From JARBAU01 sp029237525 (GTDB lineage Archaea > Thermoproteota > Nitrososphaeria > Nitrososphaerales > Nitrososphaeraceae), in assembly GCA_036555705.1 (NCBI GenBank), contig DATBKT010000025.1, forward strand, positions 1 through 14,186: 14,186 nucleotides of DNA. The letters are read 5' to 3'. Numbering within the stretch: the first letter of the stretch is position 1; each line of letters opens with the position of its first letter. Below are positions 1 to 6,162 of the stretch, one piece after another. A program made the position numbers and the translations under genes. Under the pieces are notes generated by a model. The model did no database searches. It had not been told where the DNA came from and saw nothing but the letters and a program-made list of their open reading frames with translations.

Positions 1-1091
1 CCAGGTAGGAAGCCTGGTACATCTACCAGAGCAATTAAAGGAATATTAAAACAATCACAATATCTTGTAAATCGTGTTGCCTTATCGCAGCAATTAATAT
101 CAAGAACTCCTGCCAGTATTTCAGGATTGTTAGCTACTATACCTATAGAGTTACCATCTAGTCTTGCAAAACCTATTATGATATTCCTTGCCCAATATTT
201 TTGCACCTCTAGGAAATCGCCGTTGTCAACAATTTTTCTAATTATGGATCCCATGTCATAAGACAAGTTTGGATTTGAGGGTAGGATCGAGTTGAGTTCA
301 TAATCTTGTCTCTTGGGATCATCGGTTGGTGCTATGCGAGGAGGATTTTCCAAATTATTGGATGGAATAAAAGAGAGAAGTGACCGAAGAATTCTAAAAC
401 ATTCAAATTCATCATCAGCAATGAAATGAGCAACCCCGCTCTTTTCGTTATGGATTTGAGCCCCGCCAAGTTCTTCGAAACTTACCTTCTCATTTGTGAC
501 TTCCCTAACCACCTCTGGGCCAGTTATAAACATGTATGCTGACTTGTTCATGATTATAAAGTCTGTCAAAGCTGGAGAATATACTGCTCCTCCAGCACAA
601 GGCCCCATTATAAGAGATATTTGAGGGACCACACCTGAAGCTTTCACATTCCTATGAAAAATTTCAGCGTAGCCAGCTAGGCTAGTTACACCTTCTTGAA
701 TACGAGCGCCTCCAGATTCATTTATACCAATTATTGGAGACCCTTGTCTCAATGCAAGATCCATCATCTTTGCAACTTTGGAGGCGAAAGCCCAACCCAA
801 AGATCCTCCTAATATTGTAAAATCATGCGAAAATGCAAACACCACCCTGCCGTCAACTAAGCCATGACCTGTTATTACCCCATCGCCAAGAAACTTTTTC
901 TTCTCCATTCCGAAATCGGTGCATTCGTGAGTCACAAATTGATCAAGTTCTATAAAAGTTTGAGAATCAAATAACGTGGTCATCCTTTCAAAGGCTGTCA
1001 AATTTCCTTTTCTTCTACGCACTTCTTGCTTCTCTTTTCCACCTCCGAAGGAATGCTCAGTCCTTTTATCACTAAGTTTTTTAAAATCCAT
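1..1091 (-). CDS. pccB: Acetyl-/propionyl-CoA carboxylase, carboxyltransferase (beta) subunit, C-terminus cut by window edge
   Basis: This is the biotin-dependent acyl-CoA carboxylase carboxyltransferase, which moves CO2 from carboxybiotin to acetyl-CoA or propionyl-CoA. In Nitrososphaeria this family supplies malonyl-CoA and methylmalonyl-CoA for the 3-hydroxypropionate/4-hydroxybutyrate carbon-fixation cycle (family knowledge). About 363 codons of a usual 510-520 are visible. The N-terminal part has the typical GGGKEK and RKGNLTAFERM stretch (residues 16-37), GGSLGWAFASKVAKMM (95-110) and the oxyanion-type NESGGAR (124-130), followed by MGPCAGGAVYSPALTDF (162-178). The visible end reads LVDVPGFLPG (355-364), a hallmark of the second crotonase-like half. 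ATG at 1091 is chosen because an in-frame TAA lies eight codons upstream (1116-1118) and the N-terminus aligns with the family. The residue that sets acetyl versus propionyl preference lies beyond the edge. Its usual partners, biotin carboxylase and biotin carrier, would be to the left. The frame is intact, unlike many genes in this window. Confidence 0.93.
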   Translation of the reverse strand, partial: MDFKKLSDKRTEHSFGGGKEKQEVRRRKGNLTAFERMTTLFDSQTFIELDQFVTHECTDFGMEKKKFLGDGVITGHGLVDGRVVFAFSHDFTILGGSLGWAFASKVAKMMDLALRQGSPIIGINESGGARIQEGVTSLAGYAEIFHRNVKASGVVPQISLIMGPCAGGAVYSPALTDFIIMNKSAYMFITGPEVVREVTNEKVSFEELGGAQIHNEKSGVAHFIADDEFECFRILRSLLSFIPSNNLENPPRIAPTDDPKRQDYELNSILPSNPNLSYDMGSIIRKIVDNGDFLEVQKYWARNIIIGFARLDGNSIGIVANNPEILAGVLDINCCDKATRFTRYCDCFNIPLIALVDVPGFLP

Positions 1092-1105
1092 GACCTCATT
1101 AGTAT

Positions 1106-1124
1106 AAAGGCAGTATTAAAAAAC
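1106..1124 (-). promoter_or_regulatory. Possible TATA-type promoter for the carboxyltransferase gene
   Basis: Read on the minus strand, a purine-rich AAAG (possible BRE) is followed by a T-rich TTTTTTAATA about 20-30 nt upstream of ATG 1091. That spacing would give a very short leader, which is common in these archaea. The motif is degenerate, so this is only a plausible placement. Confidence 0.3.
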
Positions 1125-1208
1125 TTTAATCTCATCATATACTATGATTAAATAATACTAGAACGGAGTAACTTTTTGGCAAATGAATAATCGTCTCGTC
1201 TATTTTCT

Positions 1209-1445
1209 TCACCACCGTCCACTAGCAATCAATTCGCCTCCCTTAATTTCGTTTCCAGCATGAATGGTAAAGTCTTGCGTAACCTGTATGTATGCTAGCG
1301 CATTCCCTCTATGAGATATTGTTAGATAGATGCGAAGCCCTGTTGCAGGTTCTGATAGAGTAGTCGTATATCAAGATAGGAATTTATCTTGTCTACTTGC
1401 CCAAAGACAAAAGTTTGATGCAGCGACTATCCATTTATGAGCCAT
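1209..1445 (-). pseudogene. Small conserved-looking protein interrupted by one in-frame TGA
   Basis: Reading from ATG 1445 gives a 78-residue protein with one TGA at codon 25 (1373-1371) and a natural TGA at 1211-1209. Before the stop it reads MAHKWIVAASNFCLWASR; after it come YTTTLSEPATGLRIYLTI and a stretch including GNALAYIQVTQDFTIHAGNE, ending GGELIASGRW. Both halves are in one frame and share a soluble, beta-rich composition unlike random AT-rich translation, so I read this as one gene with a nonsense mutation. No ATG, GTG or TTG follows the TGA that could restart the second half. Upstream on the same strand, the end of another open stretch (about 1535-1467) reads IYLYQDTDEKVLKEIVK, which may be the tail of a decayed neighbour. 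The family is not recognised. A sequencing error at the TGA is the main alternative. Confidence 0.5.
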
Positions 1446-1640
1446 GTTGATACTGATTATTTCTTTATTTGACAATTTCCTTCAGTACTTTCTCATCTGT
1501 ATCCTGGTAAAGATAAATATTCGTATTACCAACAGACTATCTGAGCAATAATATAGAACTTGATGTAAATAATTAGTTTCGTGTCGAGTAACTCAGTATG
1601 CATACGTTGCCGTAATATGAACGCTGTGCGGTGCTGTCAA

Positions 1641-1649
1641 TTTAAATAC
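1641..1649 (+). promoter_or_regulatory. TATA box upstream of a 29-codon micro-ORF
   Basis: TTTAAATAC matches the archaeal TATA consensus. It ends 30 nt before ATG 1679, so transcription would start a few bases before the ATG. Confidence 0.4.
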
Positions 1650-1678
1650 TAATCCTCTTTATGGTATTGTACTAATAA

Positions 1679-1768
1679 ATGAATGAAACATTTACAGATT
1701 GGAAACGAAGTGGGCTTGTCGGCCTTGGCATTTTAGCTATAATCTTTTCCGTTACATACCTTCATTGA
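1679..1768 (+). CDS. Possible 29-residue single-span membrane microprotein
   Basis: ATG 1679 opens a 29-codon frame reading MNETFTDWKRSGLVG followed by a hydrophobic run LGILAIIFSVTYL and a final His before TGA. The charged N-terminus and one short membrane span are typical of archaeal small membrane proteins. A good TATA box stands about 30-38 nt upstream, giving a near-leaderless start. The frame is short enough to be chance, and no family is recognised. Support is the promoter spacing plus the amphipathic layout only. It ends one base before the stop of a convergent micro-ORF on the minus strand. Confidence 0.35.
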   Translation: MNETFTDWKRSGLVGLGILAIIFSVTYLH

Positions 1769-1769
1769 T

Positions 1770-1856
1770 TCATCTTACTCCAAATCTGCTGGTGAATAAG
1801 CCCTTAGTAGGATAATTATCAATATTGTCTATCTTATTATTATGTTCATCAGTCAT
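1770..1856 (-). CDS. Possible 28-residue hydrophilic micro-ORF
   Basis: On the minus strand, ATG 1856 starts MTDEHNNKIDNIDNYPTKGL and continues for eight more residues to TGA at 1772-1770. The charged, Asn-rich N-terminus followed by a PTKGLFTSRFGVR tail looks more like protein than the surrounding AT-rich DNA. A TATA-like AT stretch lies 25-40 nt upstream. It is convergent with the micro-ORF ending at 1768. The evidence is weak and function is unknown. Confidence 0.2.
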   Translation of the reverse strand: MTDEHNNKIDNIDNYPTKGLFTSRFGVR

Positions 1857-2050
1857 ACTTGTAACTATTATTTCTAATATTATTACACATATATCTTGAT
1901 TCGTTTTGTGTTATTGTGAATTATATTATGGTACTGGTATTCAATTATCGGTCAAACTCTCATTTCTTGGTATACAATATTCCTGATATCAGGAATATAC
2001 AATTAAATCCAATCAACCAGAGGCTCAACGCGTTACACTGCATACCATCT

Positions 2051-2059
2051 CTTTATACT
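2051..2059 (+). promoter_or_regulatory. TATA box for the two-helix membrane protein
   Basis: CTTTATACT ends 34 nt before ATG 2094, the usual archaeal spacing for a short leader. A purine-rich GGAAGAG lies 9-10 nt before that ATG and may serve as a Shine-Dalgarno. Both signals favour ATG 2094 over the in-frame GTG at 2061. Confidence 0.45.
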
Positions 2060-2093
2060 AGTGGTTCTTGGGAATATACCTTGGAAGAGTATA

Positions 2094-2279
2094 ATGGCAA
2101 CAGTGACAACAAAAGGAATACTGAAGACATCAGGTAAAATCTTGGGAGTGATTATACTATTCTGTGCCTTTGCGTTTTTAGCGTTATCATTAATACCGAC
2201 TCTGTTCAATCTGTTCTTCATTACGGGAATAACAGCTATAATGGTGATTGCAATTTCATACTCTAAAGAGGCAGAATAA
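2094..2279 (+). CDS. Small two-helix membrane protein of unknown function
   Basis: A 61-residue protein. It begins MATVTTKGILKTSGK, continues with a first hydrophobic helix (GVIILFCAFAFLALSLIP, about residues 18-35), a short turn, and a second helix (LFNLFFITGITAIMVIAISY, about 37-56), and ends in the charged tail SKEAE. This is a clean two-span hairpin with both ends probably on the same side of the membrane. An in-frame GTG at 2061 would add 11 residues, but the TATA box at 2051-2059 and the GGAAGAG before 2094 fit the ATG better. No close family is recognised. It is flanked by long non-coding DNA and is probably monocistronic. Confidence 0.6.
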   Translation: MATVTTKGILKTSGKILGVIILFCAFAFLALSLIPTLFNLFFITGITAIMVIAISYSKEAE

Positions 2280-2976
2280 CAGAAGAAGAGTTTGTAGGAA
2301 GCCGAAGAGATCAATCGCCAAAGATCTAGCCTTTTTGTATAATTAGTTCATAATCTAATCGGTGTAAGTTCACATCCTGACATATAATTTAAGCTACTTT
2401 ACATTGCTGGTTTCAATATAATATATACAACCTCACTAATATTTCTAAATACCACTATTGCTTCTACTTTTTCCTTCTAGATAATTGAACATGTCTTACT
2501 CCTACTTTACTTACAAAAAAAGTATTATTGTAGATGCTACTATCATTGCAATAACGGCAAATAATACTAATCTTCATTCAGATATCTTCTCCGCTTGATG
2601 ATATCGAAATATGATGACGATGAATATGACAGTACAGTAAGATATTTATGACAAGTAGAGGTGCAAGCAAAAGGGTATTTCACACACAATGATTGCAGAG
2701 CAAGTCGCTGAACAATGTTGTTGGCACCCTCGGATATCAAATGCAATTCATCTTTTAAGATTGCCAGAAATCATTCAATAAATGTAATGAATTAGGGTAT
2801 TATTTATAATCAAATTGTCGTAATACACACGTTATAAAATAAATATAGCGAGCCCATATCGTATTACTTATTTAGCTTTTGAAGTATAGTACGTTTTAAC
2901 CTGAATTATATGCGGACACAGATTAAAGATAAATATTAGGAACTAATTTGGTATTAGTAACATACCGCAGCGAACC
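2280..2976. other. Long AT-rich stretch without a convincing gene
   Basis: About 700 bases with no strong coding signal. A T-run at 2331-2336 shortly after the membrane protein could act as a terminator. On the minus strand a 67-codon open frame (2567-2770) lacks an ATG. Its first half (ILKDELHLISEGANNIVQRL) looks protein-like, while its second half is Ser- and Tyr-rich and unconvincing, so it may be a decayed remnant or chance. Nothing else was supported. Confidence 0.4.
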
Positions 2977-2990
2977 ATGCATTGGTGTTT

Positions 2991-3341
2991 TCATGGATGG
3001 TCAAATGCTGGTCCATTGCAAGCTGATTTTACCCCTGCTAAACATATCCCTACAGGTCCCCCTTTAATTGTTTGTTCTTTATTATTTTCTATTGGTATTG
3101 TTGGTGTGGTTGTTGAGCTTGTCCCACTACTTGGGGATACCGTACTATTAGACGTGGGACTATTTTTGTACGAACTAGAACTGTCATTATTGTTATCAGT
3201 GTCACTCGAGCTACTACTACCACCGCTTCCACTGCTGTTGCTCTTCTTGTCATTGCTGGCATTTTTGTGATGCTTTGCTGCTAATACAGTATGGGTATTT
3301 GTTGTTACTACAATAAATGTAGCTAGCAAAACAGATAACAA
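2991..3341 (-). CDS. Secreted Ser/Asn/Thr-rich low-complexity protein, start site problematic
   Basis: From TTG 3341 the frame encodes 116 residues: a hydrophobic signal segment (LSVLLATFIVVTT...TVLAA), a His/Lys patch, a long Ser/Gly/Asp/Asn/Thr linker (about residues 34-80), and a C-terminal part with two Cys (GICLAGVKSACNGPAFDHP) that could form a disulfide. It is probably exported and surface-exposed. The start is odd. The promoter-proximal ATG at 3361, about 32 nt from a TTATAAACA box, opens a frame that stops after five codons. The signal peptide is in another frame that continues upstream (HESFIVILLS) to a TAA with no ATG. Either TTG 3341 is used, or one base has been lost near 3345-3358. 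A second protein at 8181-8471 shows the same arrangement and a similar HES..I.IL segment. Confidence 0.55.
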   Translation of the reverse strand: MLSVLLATFIVVTTNTHTVLAAKHHKNASNDKKSNSSGSGGSSSSSDTDNNNDSSSSYKNSPTSNSTVSPSSGTSSTTTPTIPIENNKEQTIKGGPVGICLAGVKSACNGPAFDHP

Positions 3342-3392
3342 AATTACAATGAAGGATTCATGGGTTTATTTCTCTGACTTTAATAAAAATAT

Positions 3393-3401
3393 TGTTTATA
3401 A
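3393..3401 (-). promoter_or_regulatory. TATA box for the Ser-rich secreted protein
   Basis: On the minus strand TTATAAACA lies about 32 nt before ATG 3361 and about 52 nt before TTG 3341. The spacing fits a near-leaderless start at 3361, which supports the view that the original start was there and the frame has since been shifted. Confidence 0.45.
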
Positions 3402-3684
3402 TCTTTAGTATAGATTGGATCTCTAGGAAATGTAGTATCATTTCCTACATTGTAAAGATATTGAAAATACCTACTCAATTTCTAGTCATATCTTCCAGAC
3501 ATTATTTCTAACAATTAGAATACAATTTGGTCATAATGGGCAATATCTTTTTATTATTATATGTAGTTAGAGAATGTAATTAAGTATTATTAAAAATAAT
3601 TCTGCAGACCTCAGCAAATGCGAGAAGTTATCTAGGGCAGACAGGAAAATTCAATATCAAATAATATCATAAATAAACTACCTC
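3402..3684. other. Non-coding AT-rich spacer between divergent promoters
   Basis: This stretch separates the minus-strand promoter of the secreted protein from the plus-strand Usp promoter region. No ORF or RNA signature is visible. Confidence 0.4.
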
Positions 3685-3757
3685 CAGACAGTTCGAACCG
3701 AGAGTGCAAATCAGTAACAGTTGCGATCAGACAGTTCAATAAGTCACTGATCTGCAA
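3685..3757 (+). promoter_or_regulatory. Direct repeat and bulged inverted repeat upstream of the Usp promoter
   Basis: CAGACAGTTC occurs twice (3685-3694 and 3728-3737), 43 bp apart, close to four helical turns. The second copy overlaps an inverted repeat: TTGC-GATCAG (3721-3730) pairs with CTGATC-T-GCAA (3747-3757) with one bulged base. This lies just before the TATA box of the universal stress gene, so it may be a regulator-binding site. Function is inferred from position only. Confidence 0.35.
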
Positions 3758-3766
3758 TATACTGAG

Positions 3767-3781
3767 ATATAAAATATTTTA
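3767..3781 (+). promoter_or_regulatory. TATA box for the universal stress protein gene
   Basis: A TATAAAATA core (3768-3776) inside a longer AT run lies about 32-40 nt before ATG 3808. Transcription would start near 3800, giving a leader under 10 nt. Confidence 0.5.
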
Positions 3782-3807
3782 ATATGGCAAGCTAGAAATT
3801 GAAAGTA

Positions 3808-4245
3808 ATGATGTTATCAAAGATTCTTTCAGCTATTGATGGATCAGAGGCATCAAAAAGGGCCTTTGAGTATGCATCATTTTTAGCTGAAAAATGCAAT
3901 GCATCTCTGCTTCTTGTAAATATAGCAGACATATTTGAAAGAGTTGGAAGCAGCAGTAAAAAGCTAGAAGAAATTGCCAAAAAGATTGAGAAAGGAGAAA
4001 TTGATGATAAAGCGATGCTTAAGAAATTCGAATCGCAAGCTAGGGAGCAGGGAGTAAAAGATGTAAGCACAATAAAACAAAGAGGTGATATTGCTGAAGA
4101 AATATTGAAGGTGGCAGATAAAGAGAAGGTAGATATGATAGTACTTGGCAGCAGAGGCCTTAGTACGGCCAAAGTATTTCTTTTGGGTAGTGTCTCTCAC
4201 AAAGTCATACAGCATGCCAAGTGTCCAGTAACAGTTGTAAGATAG
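3808..4245 (+). CDS. Universal stress protein, UspA family, ATP-binding type
   Basis: A 145-residue single-domain UspA protein. It opens with a beta strand and the conserved Asp (KILSAIDGS, D11), continues SKRAFEYASFLAEKCNASLLLVN (about 16-38), and has the ATP-binding motif G-2x-G-9x-G-S as GSRG (114-117) and GS (127-128). It ends with the usual CPVTVVR strand. Members of this class are soluble dimers that bind ATP and act in stress or energy signalling; the partner here is unknown. The start could be TTG 3799, ATG 3808 or ATG 3811. ATG 3808 is preferred because it is the first ATG after the predicted start point and the N-terminus then fits the family. The gene is intact. It is followed by a CBS protein and a second Usp in the same direction, but gaps of several hundred bases indicate separate transcripts. 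Confidence 0.92.
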   Translation: MMLSKILSAIDGSEASKRAFEYASFLAEKCNASLLLVNIADIFERVGSSSKKLEEIAKKIEKGEIDDKAMLKKFESQAREQGVKDVSTIKQRGDIAEEILKVADKEKVDMIVLGSRGLSTAKVFLLGSVSHKVIQHAKCPVTVVR

Positions 4246-4687
4246 ATATATGGAGGTAATAGATGGAAGGTTGGAAGAGAAGAGAAGAAGAACCCCTCAG
4301 AATTTGCAATCTTGCTCACGTCTGCAGGAAACGGATTGAGCGAAATACTTCAAAACCACAACCCTGTGATTATAGAAATCAATCTTTAAACAATTTTCAT
4401 TAATCCACAGATCTGGCTGTTGATAGGAGGAAAAGACTTTTAGACTTTTCGTAGAGAGGTTATATATAACGTTCTTGGGCAACTTATTATCAGATGCGAT
4501 ATCGGATATTGCATTCTTTTCATGGCATAGTACATAACAGTGATTTTGAATGACAGATTACAAATGATAGATCTTTTACATTCATGGTATGCATGACTAT
4601 TTATAACTGGCTGCAAGCACTAACTTTAATCCTAACCATTCTTACAAATCTAAATCTAAGTAGCGAGAATATATCGCTGTTTAATAG
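4246..4687. other. Spacer between Usp and CBS genes
   Basis: About 440 bases. A 29-codon frame from ATG 4251 (MEVIDGRLEEKRRRTPQNLQ, ending TGA) directly follows the Usp stop and has a purine-rich start region, but its composition is not convincing. A short tandem motif (GACTTTT twice, 4434-4451) is visible. No RNA gene was recognised. Confidence 0.35.
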
Positions 4688-4700
4688 TTATATTTAAAAA
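4688..4700 (+). promoter_or_regulatory. TATA box for the CBS-domain protein
   Basis: TATTTAAA (4691-4698) within an AT run is 25-32 nt before ATG 4723, the classical distance for a leaderless archaeal mRNA. Confidence 0.55.
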
Positions 4701-4722
4701 CTCAAATTAAATTCAATATCTC

Positions 4723-5169
4723 ATGACTATAAATATTAGTGATATGATGAGCAAGAACTTGGAACTCGTTGAAGTAATGACTTCTGTGATGGAAGCAGCA
4801 AGAAAGATGAATGAAAAGAATGTGAGTTCTTTGGTTGTTGTTGATAATGAAAAAAGACCAATAGGTATAGTTACTGAGCGAGATTTGGTTAGAAAAGCAT
4901 GCGTTAATGACATACGCACTAGTGCAATCAATGTTAATGAGATTATGTCCTCTCCTATTATTACAATTGACAGTAGCTCATCAGCGTCAGACGCAGTTGA
5001 TATAATGGTGCAAAAAAATGTCAGACATTTACTAGTTGTTGATAACAAAAATAATAATGATATAAACAAGCCTATCGGAATAATTACTCCTCTTGACCTA
5101 AGAGATGAGGAGTATACTGATGAGGGACTGCAAAGTGCAATACAAGAGCTATCAGCATATTATAAATAG
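4723..5169 (+). CDS. Two-CBS-domain protein
   Basis: A 148-residue protein made only of a CBS pair (Bateman module). CBS1 covers about residues 6-62: DMMSKNLELVEVMTSVMEAA, then SSLVVVDNEKRPIGIVTERD. CBS2 covers about 72-127: NEIMSSPIITIDSSSSASDA, then RHLLVVDN and GIITPLDLRD. Such stand-alone modules bind adenosine nucleotides in the cleft between the domains and report energy state, often through a partner protein (family knowledge). The ligand and partner here are not known. A short Asn-rich insert (NKNNNDIN) interrupts CBS2 before its last strand. The TATA box 25-32 nt upstream supports ATG 4723 and leaderless transcription. The gene sits between two Usp genes and upstream of a protease carrying its own CBS pair, so the block may share an energy- or stress-sensing theme. 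Confidence 0.9.
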   Translation: MTINISDMMSKNLELVEVMTSVMEAARKMNEKNVSSLVVVDNEKRPIGIVTERDLVRKACVNDIRTSAINVNEIMSSPIITIDSSSSASDAVDIMVQKNVRHLLVVDNKNNNDINKPIGIITPLDLRDEEYTDEGLQSAIQELSAYYK

Positions 5170-5199
5170 ATTGACATATGATGTAATGACCTGGCTAAA

Positions 5200-5215
5200 A
5201 TGGCAGAAATATTTT
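5200..5215 (+). promoter_or_regulatory. Possible TATA box for the second Usp gene
   Basis: An AAATATTTTT stretch lies about 26-35 nt before ATG 5241. It suggests transcription independent of the CBS gene, whose stop is only about 70 bases upstream. Confidence 0.35.
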
Positions 5216-5240
5216 TCAACTTGGAATCATAAATGTAAAT

Positions 5241-5800
5241 ATGGGAACTCCACAGAAGGATGACAAACCTGTATCGTCTACCAATACGATTGAAAGCAAA
5301 TCTGAACCACTGTTTCAGGTACCACAGTTTCACAAGATATTAGTTCCATACGATGGGTCCAAAATGTCTGATAAGGCTCTGAGCTATGCAACATACTTGT
5401 CAAAAATTTCTGCTTCGGATATCTTTATTCTTAACGTGATAGAAAAGTATAGTGATCTAAAGATGTATTGCCTACCACGATTAGAGCAGAATTTGGACAG
5501 GAAAAAGATTGGGACAAAATATCAGGTAAAGATTTAAAAGTTAGAATAGGAGGAGCGTTAAAAAGAATTATTGAGGATAAAGCGAGCCTTTGTAAAGAAG
5601 CAGGAGTAGTAGCCAATATCGCATTTGAGATTCGTACAGGTAACGCTGCTGAGGAAATCATCAAAGTAGCTGAGCAGAACCAATTTGATGTAGTTATAAT
5701 GGCAAGTCACAGACTAACCTCAACAATTAGAGGAATAGGTAGTACTGCCAGAAAGGTTATTGATACCATAAAGAAACCAGTGCTTGTAATATATGACTAG
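5241..5800 (+). pseudogene. Universal stress protein (UspA family) split by a frameshift
   Basis: Two overlapping frames make one Usp. The first (ATG 5241) gives a polar N-terminal tail of about 31 residues, then HKILVPYDGSKMSDKALSYA and the strand IFILNVIEKYSD. The family continues in another frame from about 5456: SKDVLPTTIRAEFG, later RTGNAAEEIIKVAEQ, then FDVVIMASHR and IGSTARKVIDTIKKPVLVIY. The switch must fall between the TGA of the second frame at 5453-5455 and about 5465; one base is missing relative to an open frame of about 186 codons. The nucleotide motif is degenerate: the usual G-2x-G is ASHR, though the final GS is kept, so this may be a non-ATP-binding branch. No classical slippery heptamer is evident, so a mutation or assembly error is likelier than programmed frameshifting. 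The first frame alone would end at 5537 as a useless 98-residue product. Confidence 0.8.
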
Positions 5801-6162
5801 CATTGATGATGTTATTTAGGATACGCAGATAACTTGATAATGTAATATTATTTATATTTATATATGCTTTTGAAAAGGACGTGATAACCACGTAATGCAT
5901 GAAATAATCAATTGCATTGTTTAAGATGTATATAATCCTCATACACATCTTATAATACATAATTTTAGAGCAAATATATAAACAAAAAAGATAACCATAA
6001 CGTTTGTGTTAAACATTTGTTTTCCAAGGCGCAAAGTGAAATATATTTATCATTCATAGCATTTTTTCAAATACTAATTTTCGATCGTCTAAAGTTGAAT
6101 TCCTTTGCTCTTGCGATATTCATCGACTGACAAAAATCTAACACTAAATTAATATATGGTTT
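5801..6162. other. Intergenic region with three successive inverted repeats
   Basis: About 360 bases between the broken Usp and the protease. The centre (5879-5952) carries three inverted repeats, listed separately. The last 100 bases are AT-rich and end in TAAATTAATATATGG just before GTG 6163, which may hold promoter elements. No coding frame or RNA gene was recognised. Confidence 0.4.
5879..5952. repeat. Cluster of three inverted repeats
   Basis: The first is ACGTG-ATAAC-CACGT (5879-5893). It is followed at once by AATGCA ... TGCATT (5894-5918), then TAAGATGT (5922-5929) pairing with ACATCTTA (5945-5952) across 15 bases. All arms match perfectly. They could be operator sites for a dimeric regulator, a transcript 3' end, or short RNA hairpins. 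Their place between the Usp stop and the protease fits either end-of-gene or promoter control. Confidence 0.5.

Noticed and set aside
1916..2137. 73-codon plus frame overlapping the two-helix membrane protein
   Set aside because: No promoter or domain, and it overlaps the better-supported frame starting at 2094.
2033..2314. 93-codon minus frame across the two-helix membrane protein
   Set aside because: Antisense shadow; hydrophobic runs derive from the real membrane segments.
2977..3270. 97-codon plus-strand frame with a Leu-rich tail
   Set aside because: It is the complement of the Ser-rich linker of the secreted protein; Ser codons read backward give runs of Leu.
3685..3705. GTTCGAACC resembling a tRNA T-loop
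   Set aside because: No complementary T-stem and no acceptor or anticodon arms on either strand.
3792..4215. Two minus-strand frames opposite the first Usp
   Set aside because: They are shadows of the UspA gene with Ser/Phe/Leu-rich text and no independent promoter.
4297..4482. 61-codon minus frame between Usp and CBS genes
   Set aside because: No promoter or motif; composition not convincing.
4713..5069. Minus-strand frame opposite the CBS gene
   Set aside because: Shadow of the CBS-domain gene on the other strand.
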